Of a stretch of DNA of 64,000 nt, positions 8,195-17,143 are shown piece by piece. The stretch is from assembly GCA_964449465.1 (NCBI GenBank), contig CAYVBK010000017.1, positions 1-64,000 on the forward strand, given 5' to 3'. The position numbers were made by a program, and so were the translations under genes. This stretch comes from CAYRXM01 sp964449465. GTDB lineage: Bacteria; Chloroflexota; Anaerolineae; JAFGEY01. Every line of letters starts with the position of its first letter. Position 1 is the first letter of the stretch. The notes beneath the pieces are model-generated. The model saw nothing but the letters and a program-made list of their open reading frames with translations, ran no database searches and was not told the origin of the DNA.

Positions 8195-8948
8195 TCTCAA
8201 ATACAATCAGATCATCACCTGCCCTCATTGCGGGCAAGAGACGCCCAACTATGAAGACTGTATTTTGTGCGGGTACTCGTTTCAAGACCCACGGGCGCCT
8301 CTGCGCGAGATCGCCGAAGACGACATTCAAAAAATGATGATGGATGCCAAGTTGCAAGAGCTTCAGGCCAAGCGGGCCATCCTGCTCAACGATTCGTGGG
8401 ATCGTGCACCATGGCTGGATCGCCTCAACATCCTGGCGAAAATCGCTCCCCGCCATGCCAAAGTGCATTATTATATCGGTCTGGCCCACATTGAAATGGG
8501 GCAGTATCGCCAGGCTATCGTCAGCCTGACCCGCGCGCTGAGCCTTGATCCCACGCTGGCGGATGCGATAAGATTGCGTGGAGATTGCCAGAATACTCTG
8601 GTACCGGTGCTTTCGGGCGACGTGCAGGTGTACTATGACCGGGCGATGGCCGATTATCAGGCTGCACTAGAGCTACAGCCGGATGCCTATACTTACAATG
8701 CTCACGCTGCCATCATTTCGTCGTTGGGGCAATGGGATCAGGCTATCGAAGAGTATGATCGGGCCATTGCCCTGACGCCCAATTATCCAGAGACATTTTT
8801 CAATCGGGGCTATTTGTTCAAGATGCAGGGCGAAAACGAGCGCGCCATTGCCGATTTCCAAAAGTTTTTGTCCTTCCCATCGCATTGGAACATAGAGATG
8901 GTGTCACAGGCACAGAATCACATCAAAGATATGACCGAGACCACCTGA
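8187..8948 (+). CDS. Zinc-ribbon and tetratricopeptide-repeat protein
   Basis: A 253-residue protein. The GTG at 8187 follows a strong AAAGGAGG (8173-8180), which lies inside the preceding gene. The N terminus has a zinc ribbon (CPHCGQETPNYEDCILCGY). Residues ~90-245 contain at least three TPR-like helical pairs, for example HYYIGLAHIEMGQYRQAI, AIEEYDRAIALTP and FFNRGYLFKMQGENERAI. Such proteins are adaptors rather than enzymes. No signal peptide is visible. The shared zinc-ribbon style with the PrsW-type protease two genes upstream is notable but proves nothing. The partner is unknown. Confidence 0.8.
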   Translation: MTSLKYNQIITCPHCGQETPNYEDCILCGYSFQDPRAPLREIAEDDIQKMMMDAKLQELQAKRAILLNDSWDRAPWLDRLNILAKIAPRHAKVHYYIGLAHIEMGQYRQAIVSLTRALSLDPTLADAIRLRGDCQNTLVPVLSGDVQVYYDRAMADYQAALELQPDAYTYNAHAAIISSLGQWDQAIEEYDRAIALTPNYPETFFNRGYLFKMQGENERAIADFQKFLSFPSHWNIEMVSQAQNHIKDMTETT

Positions 8949-8950
8949 GC

Positions 8951-9691
8951 ATGGCTGCATCGGTCGCCGATCAACCATCATCTTGTTTCTCTCACGGTCA
9001 GGCAGGTATTCAACCCAACCGGCCTGGCCGTGAGAGCAGTTTACCTCTCTCCACACCTCTGATTCTGGCCTCCGCTTCGCCGCGCCGCCACGATTTTATG
9101 GCCTTGCTTCAACTCGATTTTACCGTTTGCGTCGCCGACATTGACGAACAACCCTATCTCAACGAACGACCATCTGACCTGGTGGCGCGCCTGAGCCGCG
9201 ACAAGGCCGCCGCGGTGTCAGCCCGGCATCCCCATGCCATCGTGCTAGGCGCCGATACGGTGGTGGCTCTGGACGATGAAATTTTGGGCAAACCGACCGA
9301 TGCAGAGGATGCAGCACGGATGCTGCGTCGGCTGCGGCAGCGACCACATCATGTTTACAGCGGCGTGACCGTCTGCGCGCCGGGCAGCACGGCGCCGCTG
9401 ACGGGCGTGTCAGACACGGTAGTGTGGATGCGCGCCTATCACGAGGCCGAAATGTCTGCCTATATCGCTTCCGGCGATCCGCTGGACAAGGCCGGGGCCT
9501 ATGGCATCCAAAACGCCGAATTTCATCCTGTGGAGCGCATCGAGGGATGTTATGCCGGCGTGATGGGCTTTCCGCTGGCTCTGGCGGTGAGTTTGCTTGA
9601 ACAGACCGGCGTATCTGTGCGCATCCATGTGCCATCGGCATGCTATTCATTGACCCAATGGCTCTGTTGTGAGGGAAAGAACGATGCGTAG
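8951..9691 (+). CDS. maf: Maf-like nucleoside triphosphate pyrophosphatase
   Basis: A 246-residue protein from ATG 8951, two bases after the previous stop. The Maf signature LASASPRR is at about residue 40, followed by the conserved VLGADTVVALDDEILGKP and HHVYSGVTV. Maf enzymes hydrolyse non-canonical or methylated nucleotides such as dTTP, UTP or m7GTP to monophosphates. The ~35 residues before the signature and ~25 after the domain are longer than usual, so the true start could lie further downstream. It overlaps the PBP gene by 8 bp; Maf proteins often lie beside envelope and division genes. Confidence 0.88.
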   Translation: MAASVADQPSSCFSHGQAGIQPNRPGRESSLPLSTPLILASASPRRHDFMALLQLDFTVCVADIDEQPYLNERPSDLVARLSRDKAAAVSARHPHAIVLGADTVVALDDEILGKPTDAEDAARMLRRLRQRPHHVYSGVTVCAPGSTAPLTGVSDTVVWMRAYHEAEMSAYIASGDPLDKAGAYGIQNAEFHPVERIEGCYAGVMGFPLALAVSLLEQTGVSVRIHVPSACYSLTQWLCCEGKNDA

Positions 9692-11825
9692 GCTCATTCT
9701 AATATTTTTATTACTATCTTGCGTTCTGATGGCATCCTGTCAGACTGGCACGCCGCTGCCGCCCACCGCCGAGCCGACCGCGACCGCCGTGCCGATCAAC
9801 GCACCGGCGCACGAGGTGGCGGCGGCCTTTTTGCAGGCCTGGCAGGCCGGGCAATATGAGGCCATGTATGCGCTCTGCTCCACAGCGGCGCAGGCGGCCT
9901 TTCCATACAGCGAGTTTTTGCGCATTTATCAAGAGATCGGCCGCGAAGCCACCATCATTGCTGTCGAACCCACCTTGCTGTCGGTGCTACAACAAGGCGT
10001 TCAAGCGCAGGCGGCCTTTTCCTTGCACGTAGAAACCAGCTTTGTCGGCGATTTTGCAGTGGAAAATGAGCTGCCGCTGATCTGGGAGGCCGGACGTTGG
10101 GCCGTCGTCTGGTCCAAACAGTGCATTTTCCGCGAACTGATCGGCAAAAACCTGGTGCATCTGGTTTCACGGCCGACGGTGCGAGCCAACATCTATGACA
10201 TCAATGGCAAAGGTCTGGCCATCAAAAAAGACCTGATCACCGTCGGCGTGGTGCCAGGGCAGATCAAAGACGAGGCTGCTGTATTGGCCCGCCTGAGCCT
10301 GGTGACTGGCATGGCGCAGCCCGACATCAAGACCAAATATCAGGATCAGCCGGCGACCTGGTTCATTCCTATCGCCGATATTTCGGTGGAAAAGAGTCAG
10401 CAGCATTACAACCTGCTGATCAGCGAGCCGGGCATCGTGCTGCGCGAAAAATCGGTGCGCTCATACCGCGATCCGTCGGCGGCGCCGCACCTGATCGGCT
10501 TTATGGGCGGCATCCCAGAGGCTGAACTGGCCGCCTGGCAAAGCCGCGGCTATGCCGGCGACGAACTGATCGGGCGCACCGGCATCGAGGGATGGGGCGA
10601 AACCTGGCTGGCCGGGCAGCGCGGCGGCGTTCTCACCATCATCACGCCCGAAGGGCAGATCGCTGCCACACTGGCCCGCCGTGAGGCCACGCCGGCGCGC
10701 AGCGTCTATTTGACGCTAGATTACGATTTTCAGCGCAAAGTCGAAGATTTGCTCGGTGAGCGCAAGGGCGCGGTGGTGGTGCTAAACGTCAACGATGGAC
10801 GCGTGTTGGCCATGGCTACCTGGCCGCGTTTCGACTCGAACCGCTTTGCCGAAGGCATTGATTCGCAAACCTGGGCCACACTGGTGAACGATCCCAATCG
10901 TCCTTTGATGAACCGCGCCATTCAAGGGCAGTATGCGCCCGGCTCGACCTTCAAGGTGGTGACGATGGGCACCGCGATGGAGCGCAGCGGCGTGCCGACC
11001 TCCAAGACCTATCATTGCACCGGCTCGTGGAATGTGTTTGGCTGGCCGATGACCTGCTGGCTCAAAACTGGACACGGCACCGTTGACCTGATCACCGCAC
11101 TGACCGTTTCGTGCGATGTGGCCTTTTATCAAATGGGCTATGACCTGGCGCAGATTGACAAAGATGCCCTATCCAGCTATGCCCGCTCGTTTGGGCTGGG
11201 AACTGTGACCGGTCTGGGCCAAACCCTGGATGGACGCCCCGATCCGTTGGGAGAGACCCCCGGCCTGGTGCCCGATGATGCCTGGAAGCGGCGAGTGCTG
11301 GGCGAGGGATGGTCTACCGGCGACACAGTCAACATGTCCATCGGGCAGGGCTTTTTGCTGACCACTCCGTTACAGATGGCCCGACTGATCGCCGCCATTG
11401 GAAATGGGGGCATTCTTTATCGGCCGCAGTTGGTGTGGAAGATGGCCGGCGTGGGCGATCAGCCCGAAATCACCTTTCAACCCGACAAAGTGGGGCGGCT
11501 GCCGATCACCCCGGATACCCTCAAGGCCATTCGTCAGGGGTTGGAGAACGTGACCACCAAACCGCGTGGCACAGCCACCCATCGCTTTGTCAATTTTCCC
11601 TATCCGGTGGCCGGCAAGACCGGCACTTCGCAGAATGAAGGCGAGTTGCCGCATGCCTGGTTCATCGGCTATTTGCCGGCCAATCAGCCCGAAATTGCCA
11701 TCGCCGTTTTGCTGGAAAATATCGGTGAAGGGTCTACCTTTGCCGCACCGTTGTTCCGTCAGGTGGCCGCGGCCTATTACGGCATTGAAGATTTTGCGCC
11801 GCAGGTCGAAGGGCAGGGAGATTAG
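9684..11825 (+). CDS. Class B penicillin-binding protein (PBP2-like lipoprotein transpeptidase)
   Basis: A 713-residue protein. The ATG at 9684 has GAGGG eight bases upstream and gives a lipoprotein signal, MRRLILIFLLLSCVLMASC, with Cys19 as the lipidation site. Residues ~35-155 resemble the NTF2-like MecA_N domain, followed by a PBP dimerisation domain. The transpeptidase motifs are complete: Ser421-T-F-Lys424, Ser476-C-D and Lys645-T-G. The SxD form of motif 2 is typical of the elongasome PBP2 group. It should cross-link peptidoglycan outside the membrane. An NTF2-like domain is also found in MecA-type PBPs, but low beta-lactam affinity cannot be read from this. It lies in an operon with maf and a Nudix gene. 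Confidence 0.92.
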   Translation: MRRLILIFLLLSCVLMASCQTGTPLPPTAEPTATAVPINAPAHEVAAAFLQAWQAGQYEAMYALCSTAAQAAFPYSEFLRIYQEIGREATIIAVEPTLLSVLQQGVQAQAAFSLHVETSFVGDFAVENELPLIWEAGRWAVVWSKQCIFRELIGKNLVHLVSRPTVRANIYDINGKGLAIKKDLITVGVVPGQIKDEAAVLARLSLVTGMAQPDIKTKYQDQPATWFIPIADISVEKSQQHYNLLISEPGIVLREKSVRSYRDPSAAPHLIGFMGGIPEAELAAWQSRGYAGDELIGRTGIEGWGETWLAGQRGGVLTIITPEGQIAATLARREATPARSVYLTLDYDFQRKVEDLLGERKGAVVVLNVNDGRVLAMATWPRFDSNRFAEGIDSQTWATLVNDPNRPLMNRAIQGQYAPGSTFKVVTMGTAMERSGVPTSKTYHCTGSWNVFGWPMTCWLKTGHGTVDLITALTVSCDVAFYQMGYDLAQIDKDALSSYARSFGLGTVTGLGQTLDGRPDPLGETPGLVPDDAWKRRVLGEGWSTGDTVNMSIGQGFLLTTPLQMARLIAAIGNGGILYRPQLVWKMAGVGDQPEITFQPDKVGRLPITPDTLKAIRQGLENVTTKPRGTATHRFVNFPYPVAGKTGTSQNEGELPHAWFIGYLPANQPEIAIAVLLENIGEGSTFAAPLFRQVAAAYYGIEDFAPQVEGQGD

Positions 11826-11826
11826 C

Positions 11827-12333
11827 ATGGGCGTCGAGGAGCAGGGAGTCCGGCCAGGGCGGTACCAGGTCATTCCGCGCACCCTGGTTTTCATCTGGAA
11901 CGGCGGGGATGTGCTGCTGCTCAAAGGATCGCCCGACAAGCGCATTTGGGCCAATCGCTACAATGGCGTGGGCGGCCATATAGAAGCCCGCGAAGATGTG
12001 TACACGGCAGCCCGCCGTGAAATTATCGAAGAGACCGGCCTGAATGTGTCGGACCTGCTGCTGCGCGGGGTGGTGAACGTGGACGTGGGTCAGGATACGG
12101 GCATTATGCTCTTTGTTTTGACCGCTCACAGTCACAGCCGGCAGGTCACAGCTTCACCCGAAGGTACGCTGGAATGGGTATCGCCCGATCAATGGCCGCA
12201 ACTCGATCTGGTGGAGGACCTGCCCGTTTTGCTGCGCCGCCTGGCCGAGATGCCCCCCCATGCGCCGGCGTTTTTCGCCCGTTACTGGTACGACGATCAA
12301 CAGTTGCGCATCGAGTGGGCCGAGACGGTGTGA
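11827..12333 (+). CDS. Nudix hydrolase
   Basis: A 168-residue protein from ATG 11827, one base after the PBP stop. The Nudix box is complete (GGHIEAREDVYTAARREI then IEETGLN), with the Glu residues needed for Mg binding. The family hydrolyses nucleoside diphosphates linked to another group; an MutT/8-oxo-dGTPase-like or housecleaning role fits but the substrate cannot be assigned. It ends the envelope operon, followed by a strong hairpin at 12360-12389. Confidence 0.88.
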   Translation: MGVEEQGVRPGRYQVIPRTLVFIWNGGDVLLLKGSPDKRIWANRYNGVGGHIEAREDVYTAARREIIEETGLNVSDLLLRGVVNVDVGQDTGIMLFVLTAHSHSRQVTASPEGTLEWVSPDQWPQLDLVEDLPVLLRRLAEMPPHAPAFFARYWYDDQQLRIEWAETV

Positions 12334-12359
12334 GCAGATTTTCGCTGATCATGACAAAA

Positions 12360-12389
12360 CTCAGCCCGGACGTAAACATCCGGGCTGAG
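12360..12389. terminator. Bidirectional terminator hairpin between convergent genes
   Basis: A perfect 11-bp stem (CTCAGCCCGGA / TCCGGGCTGAG) with an 8-base loop. On the minus strand it is followed by GTTTTGTCAT; the plus-strand side lacks a T tract. Confidence 0.75.
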
Positions 12390-12437
12390 AGTCTGGCACT
12401 GCAATCTGAAATTTGCCCTTGATCGGATCCGAGCGGT

Positions 12438-13319
12438 TTATTTGGGGCGCATATCCTGAATGATCTCGCTGCTGTCCGGCGGCAAAATTTCAATGCTTTC
12501 GTTAATGTCGGTAATCCAAACAGACATTTCTACCGAGGCCTCTTTGCCTTCCTGGTTGGTGCCTTCGATCTGAAGCGAGTACTGCACCGCCACGCCCCAC
12601 TTGTTCGAGACCCACACATCTACCGTGCCTTCTGTCACCTTGACATTCATACCCATCATGTTTTCAGACAGGTCTTTGGCGTTGGCCTGATAGTGGCGGC
12701 AGTCCATACCGTTCACGTCATCGTGCTCGCTGATCAGTTTGAAGGCTTTGTCGTCTAGCGGCTTGGACATTTCGCCGATCAACATGCCCGACAAATCCAT
12801 TCCGCTCACCATATCAGGGCTGGACTGCATGGCGATCCATCCGCCGGCTTCGGGCGAGTACATAAACAGATCGTCCTTGATCAAGATGATGCGTACCTGT
12901 TGGGTCTGATCGTTCTGCCTGGTTTCAAACGAGCTGTCGCTGGCTCTCGGCTCTTTGACCCATGCGCTCGAACCCGACACGCTGATTTCCTGGCCTCCGT
13001 CATTGCCGTTCATGCGAAATTCAGAACGATAGCTGTTGAGCGTGTCCAGCCCTTTGAACTCGGTAGATGCAGCGGCTGCCGTAGGTGTCGCACCTGCTTT
13101 GGGGGTGTTGGTGGGTTTGGTCCCTGGCTTGGGGGTGGCTGTGGCCTTGTCGTCGCCCGGTTGCACGGTCAGAGTAGCCATTTGCTTTTCGACCTCTTCG
13201 ACCACCTTGGTCAAAGCGATTTCCTGTCCCTTTTGCGTAGCCAGGTTGCACAATCCACAACCCAGAGTCCAAAAAGACAGAATGACCAAACCGATGAGAA
13301 TAACATGTGTGCGTTTCAA
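12438..13319 (-). CDS. LppX/LolA-like lipoprotein of unknown function
   Basis: A 293-residue protein starting at TTG 13319, with GAGGAGG just upstream inside the preceding gene; that TTG overlaps its TGA stop. The signal KRTHVILIGLVILSFWTLGC ends in a lipobox Cys. A Thr/Pro/Lys linker (~60-95) leads to a C-terminal domain (~100-290) rich in alternating strands that resembles the LppX/LprG and outer-membrane-lipoprotein carrier fold. Phrases such as TLNSYRSEFRM and IILIKDDLFMYSPEAGGWIAM are typical. It may bind a lipid or other hydrophobic ligand. Coupling to a molybdenum hydroxylase is unexpected. Lipoprotein status is confident; the fold is a visual judgement. Confidence 0.75.
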   Translation of the reverse strand: MKRTHVILIGLVILSFWTLGCGLCNLATQKGQEIALTKVVEEVEKQMATLTVQPGDDKATATPKPGTKPTNTPKAGATPTAAAASTEFKGLDTLNSYRSEFRMNGNDGGQEISVSGSSAWVKEPRASDSSFETRQNDQTQQVRIILIKDDLFMYSPEAGGWIAMQSSPDMVSGMDLSGMLIGEMSKPLDDKAFKLISEHDDVNGMDCRHYQANAKDLSENMMGMNVKVTEGTVDVWVSNKWGVAVQYSLQIEGTNQEGKEASVEMSVWITDINESIEILPPDSSEIIQDMRPK

Positions 13320-15544
13320 AGTTCCTCCTCTATATGTTTTGATTGTTTGATGGCCTGCCAAACCCGTTCTGGCGAGGCCGGCAGGGTATCCACATAAACT
13401 CCTACCGCATCGGCAATGGCGTCAACGACCGCCGGCGCGGTGGGCATCAACGGTGTCTCGCCCAGACCGGTGGCGCCAAAAGGCCCAGTCGGGTCGAGCC
13501 GCTGAATCTGAAAATCCACAAATTCGCGTGGAATATCGAGAATGGTCGGCACATAGAAATCGGCTAGATGACGGGTGAGCAGGCGGCCGTTTCGATGCAA
13601 AATTTCCTCGCTCAGGGCATAACCCAGCCCCATAATCACCCCGCCTGCCGACTGGCCGTAGACCATCGCAGGGTTGATCACCCTGCCCATCGCATTGGCC
13701 ACCCACAACTTTAGCACCTCTATCTGACCGGTTTGCTCGTCTACATCCAGCAAGACGGCCTGGGCGCCAAACCCATAGCTGATGTGCGGGTCGCACTCGC
13801 CGGTTTGAGGATCCCAACTGGTAGTGGGGTGACGCGAGCGGCCATAGTAGGTGTATTCGGCCACGATATGAGATTCGCCGGTTTCGGCGCGCAAGACAGC
13901 CTCGCGCTGTGCCAGAGCCTGCTGACATGCCCCATACACGGCATTGCCCGACATGTAGGTGTGCCGCGAGGCCGAACACGAACCGGCGTTGGGCGAAGTC
14001 AGCGTGTCCACAAAGGCAAAATGCACTTTTTCCACCGGCACATCCAACGCTTCGGCGGCGATCTGGCTCATCGCCGTAAACACGCCCTGTCCCACCTCGA
14101 CGGCGGCCATACGAATCAGCACGCGGGCAATTTGCCCCGATTCGTCCAGGCTCAACTCGACGCGGGCGGTAGACTTGTCCTCAAAGCCAAACGAGTAGCA
14201 AATGTTCTTGTAGGCACAGGCAATGCCCAACCCACGCCTGCGGTAGGGTTTGTCGGCCGGTTCGATCTGCGGGCGATGCCAATGGCCGTCTTGCTCGCTC
14301 CAGCCGGCCGCCTGCGCCACAGCAAGCAGACACTCACGCATAGCCGTTACCTCCGGCATACGGCTGCCGGTGAGGGCCACATCTCCTTCGTTCAGGATGT
14401 TTTTCAGGCGAAATTCGACCGGGTCCATGCCAATGGTTCGGGCCATTTTATCTATCTGCGCCTCATAACCCACCGCCGTCTGCGCGCCGCCAAATCCGCG
14501 CATGGCCATGGTGATGGCGTTGTTAGTGTACACCGTGTATCCGTCCACCCGACAGGCCGGCCAGTGATAGGGCCCGCCCAGAAACGAGACGGCATTGGAC
14601 AATACCACGGTGCTGGTGCTTTCATAGGCACCGGCGTCGCTGATGGCTTGCGCCTCTATTGCCACCAGCCGCCCGTCGCGGGTGCAGCCGGTTTTGTAGG
14701 TCATGTAAAAAGGGTGGCGCTTGCCATGCCCGCGGATGGATTCTTCGCGCGTCCATACCATTTTGATGGGACAGCGCAGCTTGTATACGGCTACGGCCAC
14801 CAGAGGTTGCAGCGACATGTCTTCGCGCCCGCCAAACGCTCCACCGACTGCCGGCACCAGTTCGCGAACCTGGTCGGCGGGCAGGTTGAGCAGGTGCGCC
14901 AGTTGATGAATGTCATCTTGCGGCCACTGGGTAGCCACGATCAGGGTGATGCGCCCGTCTTCGTCCACATAGCCCAGGCAAGCTTCGGGCTGTAGAAAAG
15001 CGTGCTCGACATGCTGAGTCTGATAGGTTCCCTCGACGACCACCTCGGCCTGCGCCCAGGCGGCCTCCATATCGCCGCGGTGAATGAACAGGTGCTTGAT
15101 CAGGTTACTGTCGCGCTCTGGATGAACCAGGATATCGCCATGCATGGCCTGGCGCGGATCGGTGACGGCGGGCAGCACCTCGTAATCCACCTGCACCAGA
15201 TCGCGAGCATGTTCGGCGGCGGCCTGGCTCTCGGCTACCACCATGGCAATACGGTCACCGGTCCAGCGCGTCTTGTCACCGATGGCGACCATCACCGGCT
15301 GATCGGGTGTGTTGATGCCATATTCGTTCACCGGCACGTCGGCGGCAGTGAGAATGTCTACCACGCCCGGCGCGGTGCGCGCCTGCTCCAGATGGATATT
15401 GACCACACGGGCGTGCGGGTGCGCCGCCCATACCACTGCCGCGTAAAGCTGGCCCGGACGGTTGAAATCCTGAGGAAATTTGCGCGTGCCGGTCACTTTG
15501 GTGGCAATGTCAAATCGTTTGACGCTTTGTCCGACCGTGTTCAT
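13316..15544 (-). CDS. Xanthine dehydrogenase/aldehyde oxidase-type molybdenum-binding large subunit
   Basis: A 742-residue large subunit. It binds the molybdopterin cofactor in regions such as VGGAFGGRED and AMRGFGGAQTAV. The catalytic base Glu lies in GLGETPLMP near the C terminus. The loop reads RGFG and not the CSGR/AYRGAGR forms of CO dehydrogenases, so a purine- or aldehyde-type hydroxylase is more likely. The substrate remains unknown. It overlaps the 2Fe-2S subunit start by 4 bp and is itself overlapped by the lipoprotein gene. The transcription order FAD subunit, 2Fe-2S subunit, Mo subunit is the same as in coxMSL operons. It should act in the cytoplasm. Confidence 0.92.
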   Translation of the reverse strand: MNTVGQSVKRFDIATKVTGTRKFPQDFNRPGQLYAAVVWAAHPHARVVNIHLEQARTAPGVVDILTAADVPVNEYGINTPDQPVMVAIGDKTRWTGDRIAMVVAESQAAAEHARDLVQVDYEVLPAVTDPRQAMHGDILVHPERDSNLIKHLFIHRGDMEAAWAQAEVVVEGTYQTQHVEHAFLQPEACLGYVDEDGRITLIVATQWPQDDIHQLAHLLNLPADQVRELVPAVGGAFGGREDMSLQPLVAVAVYKLRCPIKMVWTREESIRGHGKRHPFYMTYKTGCTRDGRLVAIEAQAISDAGAYESTSTVVLSNAVSFLGGPYHWPACRVDGYTVYTNNAITMAMRGFGGAQTAVGYEAQIDKMARTIGMDPVEFRLKNILNEGDVALTGSRMPEVTAMRECLLAVAQAAGWSEQDGHWHRPQIEPADKPYRRRGLGIACAYKNICYSFGFEDKSTARVELSLDESGQIARVLIRMAAVEVGQGVFTAMSQIAAEALDVPVEKVHFAFVDTLTSPNAGSCSASRHTYMSGNAVYGACQQALAQREAVLRAETGESHIVAEYTYYGRSRHPTTSWDPQTGECDPHISYGFGAQAVLLDVDEQTGQIEVLKLWVANAMGRVINPAMVYGQSAGGVIMGLGYALSEEILHRNGRLLTRHLADFYVPTILDIPREFVDFQIQRLDPTGPFGATGLGETPLMPTAPAVVDAIADAVGVYVDTLPASPERVWQAIKQSKHIEEEL

Positions 15545-16023
15545 GAGACAACCTCCCCGGCCAACCGCCGCGCGGCCAGCTCGATGGCGTCAATGATCTG
15601 ATAATATCCGGTGCAGCGGCAAATGTTGCCCGAAATGCCGGCCATGATCTGTTCTCGAGTCGGGCATGGGTTTTCATCCAGCAGGGCTTTGGCGGCCAGA
15701 ATCATGCCGGGTGTGCAATAGCCGCACTGTGAAGCAAAACAGTCTATAAAAGCCTGTTGAATGACGTGCAATTGCCGGTCTTGGGCCAACCCTTCAATGG
15801 TCGTCACCGACCGACCGGCGACTTTGGCCGCCGGATACAGGCACGATAGCACGGCCTGCCCATCTACCAGCACGGTGCAGGCTCCGCACTCGCCCTCGCC
15901 GCAGCCCACTTTGACTCCAATCATGCCCAATTGTTCGCGCAGCACATGGGCCAACAAGACGACGTCGTCGGTCAGTTCGGCCGATGTTTCTCGTCCGTTC
16001 AAGTGAAAAGTGATGTGACTCAT
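15541..16023 (-). CDS. 2Fe-2S subunit of molybdenum hydroxylase
   Basis: A 160-residue electron-transfer subunit. The plant-type ferredoxin cluster is in GCGEGECGACTVLVDG with a further Cys in AVLSCLYPA. The second cluster sits in CGYCTPGMILAA and GNICRCTGYYQI. These four-helix-bundle motifs match the small subunit of xanthine dehydrogenase-family enzymes. It passes electrons from Mo to FAD. Its start overlaps the FAD subunit stop by 4 bp. Confidence 0.95.
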   Translation of the reverse strand: MSHITFHLNGRETSAELTDDVVLLAHVLREQLGMIGVKVGCGEGECGACTVLVDGQAVLSCLYPAAKVAGRSVTTIEGLAQDRQLHVIQQAFIDCFASQCGYCTPGMILAAKALLDENPCPTREQIMAGISGNICRCTGYYQIIDAIELAARRLAGEVVS

Positions 16024-16889
16024 CGTTCACTCCTTGGGCCGGCGGCCTCGCGCAGACCGCGCCCTACCAGCGCCTCGACCATCGCGGTGCGGTATTCGGC
16101 AGACCCGCGCAGCGGGCTGGAGCGGGGATGCGCCTCGGCCATTGCCAGGCGGGCTGCCTCATCCCAGGTTGTGTCGGCCACAGGCCGGCCGATCACATAC
16201 TGCTCGGCCGACACGGCTCGCCAGGGCGTGGGCGCTACCGGCCCCACGACAATGCGCGCATCCACGCACACTCCATTCTGCGCATCCAGTACCACAGCCA
16301 CGTTCAACATCGGCAGGGCCAAAGCCTGCCGCCGCGCCAGCCGCTGAAAACTGGTTCCGGCGTTGGCCGATAGAGGGCGGAAACGCAAGGCCGTGACCAT
16401 CTGAACGCAAGGGTCAATGGTACACACGCCCACGTTTTCATACAGGTCAGAAATAGGCAGCCAGGTGCGCTCCTTTAGCGTGGCTACCTCGGCCTGGGCA
16501 TTGAGGGCAAACAGAGCCACAGCACCGTCGGCGGCGGGCAGGGCATTGACCACATTGCCCACCAGGGTGCCGACGTTGCGAATCTGGGGACTGCCCACGC
16601 TGCCACAGGCGCGGGCCAGCACTGCCGCCTGTCGGCAGATCAATGAGGATGCGGCCACCTGCGCATGGGTCGCCGCCGCGCCGATGTGAATCCAGCCATC
16701 TTGTTCATAGATGCGATCCAGGCCGGGGATGCCGGTAATGTCTACCATCACACGCGAAGGACACTGTCCGCGCTGCGCCTGCAACACCAGGTCAGTGCCG
16801 CCGGCAATCAGCCTGGCCTGACCTTGAAACGATGCCAGTTTTTCCAATGCATCATCTATTGTTCGGGCCATCAAATAACGATCCCACAT
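16020..16889 (-). CDS. FAD-binding subunit of molybdenum hydroxylase
   Basis: A 289-residue protein. I chose ATG 16889 because GGAGG lies nine bases upstream and the sequence MWDRYLMARTIDDAL starts the typical domain; longer frames have no ribosome site. FAD-binding motifs ARLIAGGTDLVL and ACGSVGSPQIRNVGTLVGN are those of the CoxM/XdhB group. It accepts electrons from the 2Fe-2S subunit and passes them to NAD or another carrier. First gene of the trio, divergent from the histidine kinase remnant. Confidence 0.93.
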   Translation of the reverse strand: MWDRYLMARTIDDALEKLASFQGQARLIAGGTDLVLQAQRGQCPSRVMVDITGIPGLDRIYEQDGWIHIGAAATHAQVAASSLICRQAAVLARACGSVGSPQIRNVGTLVGNVVNALPAADGAVALFALNAQAEVATLKERTWLPISDLYENVGVCTIDPCVQMVTALRFRPLSANAGTSFQRLARRQALALPMLNVAVVLDAQNGVCVDARIVVGPVAPTPWRAVSAEQYVIGRPVADTTWDEAARLAMAEAHPRSSPLRGSAEYRTAMVEALVGRGLREAAGPRSER

Positions 16890-17143
16890 AGACGAGCCTC
16901 CTGTTCTCATCAATGACCGTTGAGGCAATCTTAGCACATTCAAACGGATAAGGCAAATGGCAAATGGTGAATAGCGGCGGTCGCTGGCCCAAACAGACAA
17001 GCGCACCCAAGTCACCTGGCTCTTTGCACGCCCTATTTGTTTATGCTAAAATGTGCGCGGTATGGCGATCCAGGCCTGCGGTCATTGTGTTTCTTGCAGT
17101 TGGCAATGGAAAGGAGCATCACAGTTCCGATGGGACGACGCGG

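Noticed and set aside
13733..14995. A 420-codon plus-strand open frame inside the Mo-hydroxylase gene
   Set aside because: It is antisense to a confident family member, has His/Gln-rich composition without domains, and no ribosome site.
13316..16889. CO dehydrogenase (coxMSL)
   Set aside because: Gene order matches, but the large subunit lacks the CSGR or AYRGAGR active-site loop.
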